In this document: piece by piece, positions 53,807 through 64,000 of the stretch | How positions within the stretch are numbered: position 1 is the stretch's first letter | How the letters are laid out: each line of letters starts with the position of its first letter | Assembly (NCBI RefSeq): GCF_017744115.1 | Contig: NZ_JAGHQW010000012.1 | Span: forward strand, 50,001-114,000 | Origin: Salinisphaera sp. G21_0 | GTDB lineage: Bacteria; Pseudomonadota; Gammaproteobacteria; Pseudomonadales; Endozoicomonadaceae | Direction: 5' to 3' | DNA: 64,000 nt | The notes under the pieces: generated by a model | Databases searched by the model: none | The model's input: only the letters and a program-made list of their open reading frames with translations | Told to the model about the DNA's origin: nothing | Made by a program: the position numbers and the translations under genes

Positions 53807-55048
53807 TCAATTAGATGATACATCTGCTTTTTCTACTCGCTTACAAAACTGCCTGCGACTCAATCTTGCCCCCATATCCAACCACTCTCTTATTAAAAAA
53901 GGTCTGCCATCATCATTTATTGCCCTGAGTAATCCATCGTTCAGCTCAGCTTGTATATCAAAATAAACCTCTGCACCCAGTTCGAGGAGATATGCAGCAG
54001 AATTAGGTTGATTATCCTGGAGTTTTGCCTGAAGCATTGCATTAAGATTGTCCTGACTGTAAGGGTTGTTTGCACCTAAACCTATCCATTCTTTTACACC
54101 TGGGGTATTATTATCTTCTGCATAATACTGGGCGGCAAGATTTATGAAATGCCTCGTTTTATCGGTTTTTTTGGCACCCAGTTTCAGCCAAAGCTTAAAT
54201 TCCGTAATACTATTTTCCTGGGCAGCCCTTTCCAGATTTGAATCAAGAATCGTTTGAAACTCAGGTTTAATTTTCGCCCCAGCTTCTTTTAAATAGACAG
54301 CATCTGTCGGATCAGGTCTATCTTCAAGAAGCATACTGGCCAGAAAATCATCAAGTTGTTGCTGAAGATTTTCCAGGGTTGCCCCCATTGCCACACAATC
54401 TAGTACGTCAGATGCAAGCTTCTGTTTCAGGGATTGTTTTAACCATTCATTTAATTTCAGTTGGACGTCACTATCTACCGAGGCTCCCAGATCGCACCAT
54501 TGTTTAGCTTTAGTCACTGTAGTAGCTTTTTGCAAACCTTCATTAAGTTTCTGTTGAAAGTCGGGTATCATCGCCCCCAGAGACAACCAGCCTCTGGCAA
54601 AAAAGGGGTTATTGCTCTCTATCATTCTTTTCAGGCCTGAATCCAGTTTATTTTTAACTTCAGTATCTATTTTCGCCCCAATATCCAGCCATACTTTCAT
54701 ATGAAATGGATTTGGATGATCTTTATCAAACTCTCGTTTCAAGCCATTATTTATCTTGCGTTGAATATCCAAACCATGCAGCCCTGAACCATTAAGCATC
54801 ATTTTTAATACGCCCGATAATTCCAGATCATCTATTAGAGAAACAGGAATATATTGACAATTGGTAATGGCATCGAGCTTTTTATTAATGTAAGTAATCG
54901 AATACTCCTCAAGCGATTTAACATTTATTTTTTCTATTTCATCAATAAGATATTTAGATAATTCTGGAGTTATATCATAACCATCCTTGGCTAACTCTTT
55001 ATACAATATTCCCTGCATACAATCTCGATAAGCTATATTACCAAGCAT
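53807..55048 (-). CDS. Helical-repeat protein with WLxLGA motifs
   Basis: The protein has 413 residues. From ~115 to the end there are about nine repeats of ~36 residues, each with a core WL(D/S)LGAxI or close variant (VWLDIGAKID, GWLSLGAMIP, QWCDLGASVD, LWLKLGAKKT, EWIGLGANNP, EWLDMGARLS) followed by a helix ending in KLNxGL. The pattern resembles ankyrin- or HEAT-like stacking, with the GA turn of ankyrin units but not the full ankyrin consensus. No signal peptide is present. It follows frmB by 25 bases on the same strand but is AT-richer and unrelated to formaldehyde metabolism. I do not recognise a named family. Confidence 0.65.
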   Translation of the reverse strand: MLGNIAYRDCMQGILYKELAKDGYDITPELSKYLIDEIEKINVKSLEEYSITYINKKLDAITNCQYIPVSLIDDLELSGVLKMMLNGSGLHGLDIQRKINNGLKREFDKDHPNPFHMKVWLDIGAKIDTEVKNKLDSGLKRMIESNNPFFARGWLSLGAMIPDFQQKLNEGLQKATTVTKAKQWCDLGASVDSDVQLKLNEWLKQSLKQKLASDVLDCVAMGATLENLQQQLDDFLASMLLEDRPDPTDAVYLKEAGAKIKPEFQTILDSNLERAAQENSITEFKLWLKLGAKKTDKTRHFINLAAQYYAEDNNTPGVKEWIGLGANNPYSQDNLNAMLQAKLQDNQPNSAAYLLELGAEVYFDIQAELNDGLLRAINDDGRPFLIREWLDMGARLSRRQFCKRVEKADVSSN

Positions 55049-55073
55049 TATTGTCGCCCTGTCATATTAATTT

Positions 55074-55910
55074 TCAAAACTTTTGTGAGTGAAATCTTAA
55101 GTGATCCTCAATAAATGTGGCAATAAAATGATAGGAATGATCATATCCCTCCTGCATCCTTATGGTCATTGGATACCCTGTGTCTGCAACTGCTTTTTTT
55201 AATGCATCCAGATGCAACTGTTCGTGCAAAAAAGTATCCCTGCTGCCCTGATCCACAAGTGCTGGAACCGCTTCAGGTGATATTTTCAGCAGCTCGCAGG
55301 CATCATAGTGTTTCCATTGCTCGCGATCATTACCAAGATAGCCCATAAATGCTTTTTGTCCCCATGGCGCATTGACCGGATTGCAGATCGGACTGAAAGC
55401 AGACACCGATGAGTAACGATCAGGGTTGTGCAAAGCAATCACCAGCGCACCATGACCGCCCATGGAATGACCGGCAATACTCCGTTTATCATTAACAGGA
55501 AACTGTTGTTCAATAAGTTCTGGCAGCTCAGAAACCACATAATCATACATTTGATAGTGTTGACGCCATGGCTGCCGGGTAGCATTCACATAAAACCCGG
55601 CACCAAGCCCGAAGTCGTAGGCAGCATCAGGATCATCCGGAACATCATCCCCCCTGGGACTGGTATCCGGTGCAACAATCGCAATGCCCAACTCTGAAGC
55701 TACCCGCTGGGCTCCTGACTTCTGCATAAAATTCTCATCGGTACAGGTCAGCCCGGACAACCAGTACAGAACGGGAACCGTTTTGCTCTGGCTTTCAGGA
55801 GGCAGGTAGATGGCAAAACGCATGTTGCAGTTAAGGGTTTGTGAGTCGTGGGTGTACTGTTTATGCCAGCCACCAAACAGCTTATTACTGCTGATATTCT
55901 CCAAAGACAT
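55074..55910 (-). CDS. frmB: S-formylglutathione hydrolase
   Basis: The enzyme hydrolyses S-formylglutathione to formate and glutathione, the second step of formaldehyde detoxification. It has 278 residues, the family length, and the esterase-D motifs YWLSGLTCTDENFMQKSG, the nucleophile elbow GHSMGGHGAL at about residue 150, and the catalytic His in GYDHSYHFIATF. It lies 97 bases downstream of frmA on the same strand, the usual pairing. No frmR regulator is adjacent. Confidence 0.96.
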   Translation of the reverse strand: MSLENISSNKLFGGWHKQYTHDSQTLNCNMRFAIYLPPESQSKTVPVLYWLSGLTCTDENFMQKSGAQRVASELGIAIVAPDTSPRGDDVPDDPDAAYDFGLGAGFYVNATRQPWRQHYQMYDYVVSELPELIEQQFPVNDKRSIAGHSMGGHGALVIALHNPDRYSSVSAFSPICNPVNAPWGQKAFMGYLGNDREQWKHYDACELLKISPEAVPALVDQGSRDTFLHEQLHLDALKKAVADTGYPMTIRMQEGYDHSYHFIATFIEDHLRFHSQKF

Positions 55911-56007
55911 AGACCTTGCTCAATACGGGACAGGCTTTACTGAAAAAAACCGTAAAGCCCCGGTGAAAAAAATAACCGATGGTGCAGTTAAGTAGTTAAC
56001 CAACTAC

Positions 56008-57458
<1,451 letters not shown>

Positions 57459-59360
57459 TTATTGATTATCAAGCAGGATTTTTACCTTACCTCTCTCCTT
57501 CAGACTGGCAAGGTACTCATCAAACATGACGCGCCCGTTGCCTGCGGCAATAAACTGTCCCAGTCCTTTGAGCTGCTCAGGATTTGCCACTGCTTCACCG
57601 GGGTAGATGGCGCTCAGGCCAACCACTGCATAATCACCATTTGCCAGAGTAACTGAGCGATAGGAGACACTGTTTCCTGGATGAGGCATCTTAAAGGCTT
57701 CCTGCAGGAGCTGTGCAGGCACACCGGGCATATTCCTGCTGGTTGCAGGGCTCTCAACCACGTCCAGCATCTGTTCATCAGCCAGCACGTTCAGCGCTGT
57801 TCCGGACTGCAGGGCCGTTACCATCTGCTCTGCACGGCTGGCCAGCTGTTGTCGTGCGCGGCTGTTCTTCAGGGCATTAACGATGGTTTCTTGCACATCA
57901 GCAAGGGGTATAAGCTCAGGTTTTTTGTGTTCCTTGACCCTGACCACGACAGCCTGTTCCGGAGTAATCTCTATCAGCTCACTATTGGCACCAAGATCCA
58001 ATACATCATCACTGAAAGCCGCTGCCGATACCCGGGGATCGGCGGCAATACCCGATTCAGCACCGTTTCGACCAAAGGGCTCACTGGTCATTACGGTCAG
58101 GCCCAGCTGCTCTGCTGGCTGAGCCAGGTCGGAAGCCTCAAAGCTGATATCCGCGAGCTGTCTGGATTGTTCAATAAACAGAGAGTCAACTTCATTCTGC
58201 TTGAGTGCTGCTTCAATATCTGCGCGCATCTCATTCAGCGATGGTACATCTGCTTCATCACGGGAAGTTACTTTCAGGATCTGTATACCGAAGTCCGTTT
58301 CGATGGGCTCAGATACCTGACCAACGTTCAAACCCGCAACGGTATTGTCAAAAACATCGCCAAAGAAGCCCTGCTCAACAGCCCCCAGATCACCGCCGTT
58401 CTCAGCGGTCATCGGATCATCAGAATAGGACCTGGCTAACTCGGCAAACCCGGTTCCGGCTTGCAGTTTGGCAACCACTTCATTAGCCCGGGCTTTCGCT
58501 TCATCAAGGGTGCGATCTTCACCGGTCTGAATCAGGATGACTGAGACATGGGCATTATTGCCAGCCTGTTGCTGCAACTGCTCGATACGATACTGGTATT
58601 CAGCTTCAATATCTTCAGCAGAGACTTCGATACCCCTGGCTATATCACCCTTGTTCAGAACCACGTAGTTTACGACAACCTGCTCGGGCGTCATAAACTG
58701 ATTCGAGTTAGCTTCATAATAATTAGTGATCTCTTCATCGGCAGGCGTAATGGCCTGACGAACCGGTTCCGCCGACAGCACAACCCAGGTGAGGTCCCGG
58801 GTCTGACCTTCAAGACTCTGCAGTCGTTTGAGTTCTTCTGCCGTCACAAATTCGGTATTGGCAACCCCGGCGCGTAATTGCTGTAAGAGCGTTTCTTCAC
58901 GGATGGCGTCGCGGAACTGCAATGGTGTCATGCCATAACTGCGAACCATCATCTGAAAACGGTCGGCATCAAAACGGCCGTTTTGCTGAAACTGCGGCAT
59001 GGATACGATCAGCTTATCAATCTGGGCTTTGCCAATATCCATTTTCTGATCTTCAGCGTTCTGCAGTAGCAACTGACGATCAATCAGGGCTTCAAGAACC
59101 GAGCTTTGCAGTAACTGATCGTCCAGCATTGCGGGATCAAACTGACCGCCCATTTGCTGAATCAAAACCCGCCGCTGCTGGTCAACAGCCTGAGCCAGCT
59201 CTGCCCGGGTTATATCCTTACCATTGACTGACGCCACTTCCGGGTTGTTTGGATTGGGCGCAAGCGTTTCCAGACCAGTAATGGCCATCATAAAAGCGAT
59301 GATGCCGACGACAACAAATGTCACCCAACTCTTCGCTTTGTCCCTCATCGATTGCAGCAT
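57459..59360 (-). CDS. ppiD: Periplasmic folding chaperone PpiD
   Basis: PpiD is an inner-membrane-anchored, SecYEG-associated chaperone. From the ATG at 59360 (GAGG 5 bases upstream) the protein has 633 residues, near the 623 of E. coli; the frame formally extends to 59528. An N-terminal anchor (WVTFVVVGIIAFMMAITGLE) is followed by a SurA-like N-domain, a parvulin domain around residues 250-370 (NNAHVSVILIQTGEDRTL... DPMTAENGGDLGAVEQG) and a C-terminal domain. The lon-hupB-ppiD order is conserved in enterobacteria. Confidence 0.95.
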   Translation of the reverse strand: MLQSMRDKAKSWVTFVVVGIIAFMMAITGLETLAPNPNNPEVASVNGKDITRAELAQAVDQQRRVLIQQMGGQFDPAMLDDQLLQSSVLEALIDRQLLLQNAEDQKMDIGKAQIDKLIVSMPQFQQNGRFDADRFQMMVRSYGMTPLQFRDAIREETLLQQLRAGVANTEFVTAEELKRLQSLEGQTRDLTWVVLSAEPVRQAITPADEEITNYYEANSNQFMTPEQVVVNYVVLNKGDIARGIEVSAEDIEAEYQYRIEQLQQQAGNNAHVSVILIQTGEDRTLDEAKARANEVVAKLQAGTGFAELARSYSDDPMTAENGGDLGAVEQGFFGDVFDNTVAGLNVGQVSEPIETDFGIQILKVTSRDEADVPSLNEMRADIEAALKQNEVDSLFIEQSRQLADISFEASDLAQPAEQLGLTVMTSEPFGRNGAESGIAADPRVSAAAFSDDVLDLGANSELIEITPEQAVVVRVKEHKKPELIPLADVQETIVNALKNSRARQQLASRAEQMVTALQSGTALNVLADEQMLDVVESPATSRNMPGVPAQLLQEAFKMPHPGNSVSYRSVTLANGDYAVVGLSAIYPGEAVANPEQLKGLGQFIAAGNGRVMFDEYLASLKERGKVKILLDNQ

Positions 59361-59437
59361 AATAACCTCAGGTACCAGGGCCGTTGAGACAGCAGAGCAT
59401 ATCCCTTGTTCTTCTCCCAGCCTGGCGAAGACCGGGT

Positions 59438-59469
59438 TTAAAAAAAAAGCGCATCCTCGGATGCGCTTT
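59438..59469 (-). terminator. Intrinsic terminator of hupB
   Basis: On the minus strand AAAGCGCATCC and GGATGCGCTTT pair into an 11-bp stem around a minimal loop, followed by a run of about ten T's. It lies between the hupB stop and the ppiD start. Confidence 0.9.
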
Positions 59470-59583
59470 CTGGTGAACCGGCAGACAACTCCCCTGGAAT
59501 AATTCATGTGGAACCCTGCCTTGTCCACCTGATGAAATAGAACCGATTAAAGCGCTATACCAGTAACAGTGAACCCTACCAGA

Positions 59584-59856
59584 TCAGTTCACGGCATCCT
59601 TAAGAGCCTTACCAGCTTTGAAGCTTGGAATTCTGGCAGCGGCGATTTCAATCGGCTCACCAGTCTGTGGGTTACGGCCGGTACGAGCGGCACGCTCTTT
59701 CACAGAAAATGTGCCAAAACCTACCAGAACAACCTGCTCACCATTTTTCAGTGCACCAGTGACAGAGTTAATCACGGCGTCCAGGGCTCGACCAGCGGCA
59801 GCCTTAGAAATGTCTGCAGATGCAGCGATAGCATCAATAAGCTCGGACTTGTTCAC
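59584..59856 (-). CDS. hupB: DNA-binding protein HU-beta
   Basis: This 90-residue histone-like protein is the HU/IHF fold: [21 protein letters not shown], then [28 protein letters not shown], the DNA-intercalating beta arm with the NPQTGE loop, and [14 protein letters not shown]. It bends DNA and organises the nucleoid. It lies between lon and ppiD as in E. coli; a strong terminator follows. Its promoter must lie in the 705-base gap upstream. Confidence 0.97.
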   Translation of the reverse strand: MNKSELIDAIAASADISKAAAGRALDAVINSVTGALKNGEQVVLVGFGTFSVKERAARTGRNPQTGEPIEIAAARIPSFKAGKALKDAVN

Positions 59857-60561
59857 TCTATTCCCCTTCTAAGTAGGATGCGTTTTCAATCATTAACAGA
59901 GGATAGACACAGAAAGCGTGCTGGCAACTGAGTAATTTACCGGTCTTCTGTCATCTACCCTATCAGGTGCGACCGATATGCTGCTGTATTTTCCTGTGAA
60001 AAACAAGCACCATACATGCACCTTCGTCATTAATAGCCTGCCAACCAGCCAATTTGATCTAAAACCACTGAAAATAATCACCAGAACTCATTGTGCCAAT
60101 GACAACCATCGAACACTCACAGCGAACGATAACACCGGGGCAGTATGAAGTCTGATAATCTGCCGTCAAGCAAATTGTCTGACTGGATTCAAGAAGTCTG
60201 GCGGGAAACCCGCTTCCCCCGGAGGTACTGAAAAGACAGTAACCCGAAGGCACATCAAATCGGGGAAGCAGAATAATTACTGCGTTTCTTGTCGGGAGGG
60301 TCATATGAAAGCAAATAACCGGTTACAGCTTGTACCTGTTCGGTAATTCCGGTAAAAGAAGTCTACTTTTATCCGCATTAGTATAAAGTTGTCTAACAAT
60401 TGAGCTGACAACCTGACTCTATGGCTTCGACCTAACTCCTGATCCGAAGTAGCGGCAATTTATACCAATCGTCCGGCCGTCATGTCAACTGAAGAATCCA
60501 CCGGAAAGCCCCGTCATTACTGAACGACCGCCCAATACAGGGCGGTCTTCACATTCAACGG
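59857..60561. other. 705-base intergenic region between lon and hupB
   Basis: The region is long for the lon-hupB gap and must hold the hupB promoter. I see no gene: the only frames with a ribosome-like site are very short, such as a 13-codon one near 60305 on the plus strand. A lon terminator is at the right end. No RNA gene is evident. Confidence 0.45.
60526..60547 (-). terminator. Probable terminator of lon
   Basis: GACCGCCC and GGGCGGTC form a perfect 8-bp stem with a 6-base loop, 15 bases beyond the lon stop on the minus strand. The T-run is weak. Confidence 0.65.
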
Positions 60562-62985
60562 TCAGTGGGTATTGACACGTTCATCACTTTTCTGGCCGGT
60601 TTTCTGCTCGGAATCGGTAACTTCCAGTGCTTTTTCTGGCAGGGCTTCGGGCATATACGACAGAGCCACTTCCAGAACTTCATCAATCCACTGAACCGGA
60701 ATAATCTCCAGGTCATCCTTGATATTGTCAGGGATCTCTTTCAGGTCGCGACGGTTCTCTTCAGGAATCAGCACCTTCTTGATACCACCACGATGGGCTG
60801 CCAGAAGTTTCTCTTTCAGACCTCCGATGGCAAGGACTTGCCCCCGGAGGGTAATCTCACCGGTCATGGCAACATCTGCCCGAACCGGAATCCCGGTCAG
60901 AATGGACACAAGGGCGGTACACATACCGATACCCGCACTTGGACCATCTTTTGGCGTTGCGCCTTCAGGAACGTGAATGTGCAGATCGTTCTTCTGATGA
61001 AAATCAGGCTCAATACCCATGGCGGCAGAACGGGAGCGAACCACCGTTAATGCCGCCTGGATTGACTCCTGCATCACATCGCCCAGGGAGCCGGTTTTGA
61101 TAATCTGCCCTTTGCCAGGAACCGCTACCGACTCAATGGTCAGCAACTCGCCGCCAACCGATGTCCAGGCCAGGCCGGTTACCTGACCGATCTGATCCTG
61201 ATCTTCTGCCCGACCATAGGTGAACTTGCGAACCCCCAGGAAGTCTTCAAGAACTTCCGTGGTAACCGCGCTCTTGCGGTCCTTTTCAGACAGCGCTTCC
61301 TGTTTTACCGCCCGGCGACAGACCTTGGCAATTTCCCGCTCAAGTCCACGGACACCCGCTTCTTTGGTGTAGTAGCGGATGATATCCAGCACTGCATCAT
61401 CAGCAAAGGACAGCTCACCCTTACGGAGGCCACTGCGCTTGATTTGCTTGGGTACCAGATAACGCTTGGCAATATTGAGTTTCTCATCCTCGGTGTAACC
61501 CGGAATACGGATTACCTCCATACGGTCCAGCAACGGTCCGGGAATATCCATGGAGTTGGAGGTACAGACAAACATAACATCGGAAAGATCGTAATCCACT
61601 TCCAGATAATGATCATTGAATGAGTTGTTCTGCTCAGGGTCCAGCACCTCCAGCAACGCTGAAGCCGGATCACCACGCATATCAGAGCCCATTTTGTCGA
61701 TCTCATCCAGCAGGATAAGCGGGTTTTTCACTTCAACCTTCGCCATCTTCTGGATCAGTTTACCCGGCATGGAGCCAATGTAAGTCCTGCGGTGACCGCG
61801 GATTTCCGCTTCATCACGAACGCCACCCAGCGCCATACGGACAAACTTGCGATTCGTCGCCCTGGCCAGTGACTCACCCAGTGACGTTTTACCAACCCCG
61901 GGAGGTCCCACCAGACAGAGCACAGGCCCCTTCAGTTTACGAACCCGCTTCTGCACGGCAAGATATTCAAGGATACGTTCCTTGACCTCTTCCAGCCCGT
62001 AGTGATCAGCCTCAAGAATATCCTGGGCACGCTTCATATCATGGCGGACTTTGCTGCGCTTTTTCCAGGGAACACTGAGCATCCAGTCAATATAGCCCCT
62101 GACCACCGTTGCCTCTGCGGACATCGGCGACATCATTTTCAGCTTGGCCAGTTCCGCCAGGGTCTTTTCCCTGGCCTCCAGGGTCATACCCGCCTGATCA
62201 ATTTTCGCTTTCAGCTCTTCCAGCTCGTTGGGCGCATCGTCCATATCTCCCAACTCTTTCTGAATGGCTTTCATCTGCTCATTCAGGTAATACTCACGCT
62301 GGCTGCGCTCCATCTGTTTCTTGACGCGACCACGGATTTTCTTTTCCACCTGCAGAAAATCCATCTCACCCTGCATAATACCAATCAGATACTCCAACCG
62401 GTCGCCCAGATCGATAATCTCAAGCATTTTCTGCTTGTCTTCGATCTTCATTGGCATATGTGCACTGATGGTATCCACCAGCTTGGCCGGGTCTTTGATA
62501 CCGGATAATGAGCTAAGCACCTCATTCGGTACTTTCTTGCTCAATTGCACATACTGCTCAAACTGAGACATTACAGAACGAACCAGCAGCTCACCTTCCC
62601 GGTCGCTGATCTGCTCAGACAGCTGCTCATGAACTTTCGCCTTAACCAGCCCATCGTCTTCAAAGATCGAGTCAATCGTTACCCGAGTCTCACCTTCCAC
62701 CAGAACTTTTACCGTACCGTCTGGTAACTTCAGTAATTGCAGGATGCTGGCAACGGTGCCCACAGAAAACAGGTCTTCCACCTGAGGGTCATCGGTCTGG
62801 GCACTTTTCTGGGCTACCAGCAGAATTCTCTTGTCACCAGACATTGCCAGGTCCAGCGCCTGGATGGATTTTTCCCGGCCGACAAACAGCGGGATCACCA
62901 TATGCGGGTAGACTACCACATCACGGAGGGGCAACAACGGCAATTCATAGTGCTCTGATGGTTGCAGGGTATCTTTATTATCCAT
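60562..62985 (-). CDS. lon: ATP-dependent protease Lon
   Basis: Lon degrades misfolded and regulatory proteins. The protein has 807 residues; the E. coli enzyme has 784. The LON substrate-binding domain is at the N-terminus ([20 protein letters not shown]). The AAA+ ATPase follows with Walker [17 protein letters not shown] and Walker [11 protein letters not shown]. The protease domain has the catalytic Ser in [11 protein letters not shown] and the catalytic Lys in [13 protein letters not shown]. It is first in the conserved lon-hupB-ppiD order. Confidence 0.98.
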   Translation of the reverse strand: MDNKDTLQPSEHYELPLLPLRDVVVYPHMVIPLFVGREKSIQALDLAMSGDKRILLVAQKSAQTDDPQVEDLFSVGTVASILQLLKLPDGTVKVLVEGETRVTIDSIFEDDGLVKAKVHEQLSEQISDREGELLVRSVMSQFEQYVQLSKKVPNEVLSSLSGIKDPAKLVDTISAHMPMKIEDKQKMLEIIDLGDRLEYLIGIMQGEMDFLQVEKKIRGRVKKQMERSQREYYLNEQMKAIQKELGDMDDAPNELEELKAKIDQAGMTLEAREKTLAELAKLKMMSPMSAEATVVRGYIDWMLSVPWKKRSKVRHDMKRAQDILEADHYGLEEVKERILEYLAVQKRVRKLKGPVLCLVGPPGVGKTSLGESLARATNRKFVRMALGGVRDEAEIRGHRRTYIGSMPGKLIQKMAKVEVKNPLILLDEIDKMGSDMRGDPASALLEVLDPEQNNSFNDHYLEVDYDLSDVMFVCTSNSMDIPGPLLDRMEVIRIPGYTEDEKLNIAKRYLVPKQIKRSGLRKGELSFADDAVLDIIRYYTKEAGVRGLEREIAKVCRRAVKQEALSEKDRKSAVTTEVLEDFLGVRKFTYGRAEDQDQIGQVTGLAWTSVGGELLTIESVAVPGKGQIIKTGSLGDVMQESIQAALTVVRSRSAAMGIEPDFHQKNDLHIHVPEGATPKDGPSAGIGMCTALVSILTGIPVRADVAMTGEITLRGQVLAIGGLKEKLLAAHRGGIKKVLIPEENRRDLKEIPDNIKDDLEIIPVQWIDEVLEVALSYMPEALPEKALEVTDSEQKTGQKSDERVNTH

Positions 62986-63365
62986 AGCTCAGCCCCTATA
63001 TGTTCAATATCAATAAAGCCTGCCATCCACCAGCCTGTTGGCTGGCTGAAAACTGGAAAATGAAAACCTGGCAGGCATTCAGGACACGATCTATTACGTG
63101 TTTAATCAATGGTCAGCCTACAGCAGAAGTACCTGAATACAGTCTCAGGCATCTGTAAAACCGGCCATTGTCTCTAAGATGGGGCTTTTCCGGCTAAATT
63201 ACAATAGCCACGTCTTTCCGTCTCCTGAAAACGGCTAAGGGACGCTTGATCAGCACTCAAGCCCGGGATAAAGAATCTTGCAACATCAAGAACTTGCAAA
63301 AGAACTTCGTTCAGGTAACATAACAGTCATTCGGAAGAGACGTCGCATCGACTCTTCAGGAGAGT
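62986..63365. other. Intergenic region with lon leader hairpin
   Basis: The region contains the lon promoter and the promoter of tRNA-Pro. A small hairpin CCAGCC-TGTT-GGCTGG (63030-63045) lies in the lon leader. A CTTGAG/CCC pair on the minus strand (63261 and 63242) resembles a heat-shock sigma promoter, but the match is weak. No gene seen. Confidence 0.35.
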
Positions 63366-63442
63366 CGGAGCGTAGCGCAGCCTGGTAGCGCACCACAATG
63401 GGGTTGTGGGGGTCGGAGGTTCAAATCCTCTCGCTCCGACCA
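63366..63442 (+). tRNA. tRNA-Pro(GGG)
   Basis: The tRNA is 77 bases with CCA encoded. The acceptor stem CGGAGCG/CGCTCCG begins with C as usual for bacterial tRNA-Pro, the D arm has GCGCAGCCTGGTAGCGC, the anticodon stem CCACA/TGTGG encloses ATGGGGT with anticodon GGG, and the T arm carries GGTTCAAATCC. It reads CCC codons. Confidence 0.95.
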
Positions 63443-63891
63443 AATCTTTTTTACTTATCTCTTATCCGTAATTTTAAAAAATGTCTGTTTGGACATTTTG
63501 TGCCTTAAACCACTCTATTTTTACTCATATACCCTAAAATTTGTGGACATTTTTTACTGTAAGTATTCCTGATTATTTTGGATTTATGGACACTTTTTCC
63601 TAAAAAAAAACCATTTCGTGAAGACTCTCTAAAAAAATAGAGCTTAACCCCCTGGAACATCTGAAAAAATTACAGAGCTACAGTCAGGATTGTAGTGAAG
63701 AAATATTGGGAAAATCGTTTCTGACGAAAATTTTACTTGGATGGTTCCAACCAGTTGACTTGGCTGGAAGAATACGGAGGGTAATTTTAAGAATTCAGAA
63801 GCTTGTCAATTTCTTCGCTCCAGATTTCAGCAAACTCCTTGAACTGGAATTTTTTGAAATCTGATATGGCAAGGATTTTCCGGACACTTTT
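63443..63891. other. AT-rich region between tRNA-Pro and an IS3-type element
   Basis: The sequence is AT-rich with long A and T runs. TGGACA(T/C)TTTT-type words recur three times (near 63495, 63542 and 63588), and CCGGACACTTTTTTA follows near 63880 next to the transposase stop. They may be remnants of insertion-sequence ends. No gene seen. Confidence 0.4.
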
Positions 63892-64000
63892 TTACGCTGC
63901 CTTGGCAAGTTTTTGCTTATACACGAACGGTGCCAGGTAGCTATTAGTCGAATGCTTTCTCTGACGGTTATAAAACACTTCGATATACTCAAAAATTGCC
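63892..64000 (-). mobile_element. IS3-family transposase, C-terminal end (partial)
   Basis: The minus-strand frame from the window edge to the TAA at 63892 reads IFEYIEVFYNRQRKHSTNSY followed by LAPFVYKQKLAKAA. This is the classic end of an IS3-family OrfB integrase (F-I-E-x-FYNxxRxHS-x-L-GxxxP), just after the catalytic Glu. The rest of the element lies right of the window. The sequence beyond the stop (63891 down to ~63870) begins TGTCCGG when read outward and may be the right terminal repeat. An insertion close to a tRNA gene is common for mobile DNA. Confidence 0.88.

Noticed and set aside
60305..60346. 13-codon frame with GGGAGG upstream in the lon-hupB gap
   Set aside because: Far too short to support, and on the strand opposite to hupB, so not a leader peptide for it.
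63237..63261. Heat-shock sigma promoter for lon
   Set aside because: CTTGAG and CCC are at a possible distance, but the -10 half does not match well and the leader would be about 250 bases long.

Overview
The window is chromosomal DNA of a gammaproteobacterium. The housekeeping genes have gammaproteobacterial order and best resemble that class: lon-hupB-ppiD, yccA next to tusDCB, nfeD-qmcA, frmA-frmB, B12-dependent metH and oligopeptidase B. They are interleaved with large AT-richer orphan genes that carry disordered N-termini, helical repeats, a kinase-like fold, a GH99/GH71-like hydrolase and Arg/Lys-rich repeats. That mixture suggests a marine, host-associated Oceanospirillales bacterium such as an Endozoicomonas relative. 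The assignment is inference, not proof.

Layout. 1-7.3 kb: end of an RND efflux pump, an ABC1/UbiB-like kinase protein, a K+ channel, an orphan, a Bcr/CflA exporter and a dCMP-deaminase-like gene. 7.3-14.1 kb: two tandem paralogues of about 1,117 residues. 14.2-25.7 kb: metH, an orphan, a MATE exporter, an RraA-like gene, a transposase remnant, a secreted Zn-phospholipase-C-like protein, a membrane-hairpin protein and azlCD. 25.8-37.2 kb: GH99/71-like protein, small secreted and coiled-coil proteins, a Na/Pi cotransporter, nfeD-qmcA, the first Arg-repeat gene, ptrB, tusDCB and yccA.

37.4-49.4 kb: two tRNA-Ser(UGA) genes followed by a GC-rich defence island. It holds a type I restriction-modification locus (hsdM frameshifted, hsdS and hsdR intact), an M48/YgjP-like metallopeptidase gene knocked out of frame by a perfect 22-bp tandem duplication, a DarT-DarG toxin-antitoxin pair, two higBA copies (one with a dead toxin), a serine recombinase, a second fragment of the metallopeptidase and an outer-membrane barrel gene. 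49.5-53.8 kb: three tandem genes for basic repeat proteins. 53.8-64 kb: a helical-repeat protein, the glutathione-dependent formaldehyde pathway (frmA, frmB), ppiD-hupB-lon, tRNA-Pro(GGG) and the end of an IS3-family element.

The most unusual signal is a family of four basic-repeat genes, one at 32-33 kb and three in tandem at 50.3-53.6 kb. None has a Shine-Dalgarno sequence. Each start codon is formed by the last base of a run of three or four 8-bp repeats close to TAATTCAA, and a GTCTTA-like hexamer precedes the run. The proteins share a layout (polar N-terminus, then strongly basic repeats), but two different repeat types are used behind the same leader. This looks like a co-regulated, possibly effector- or nucleoid-directed gene family that I cannot match to a named system.
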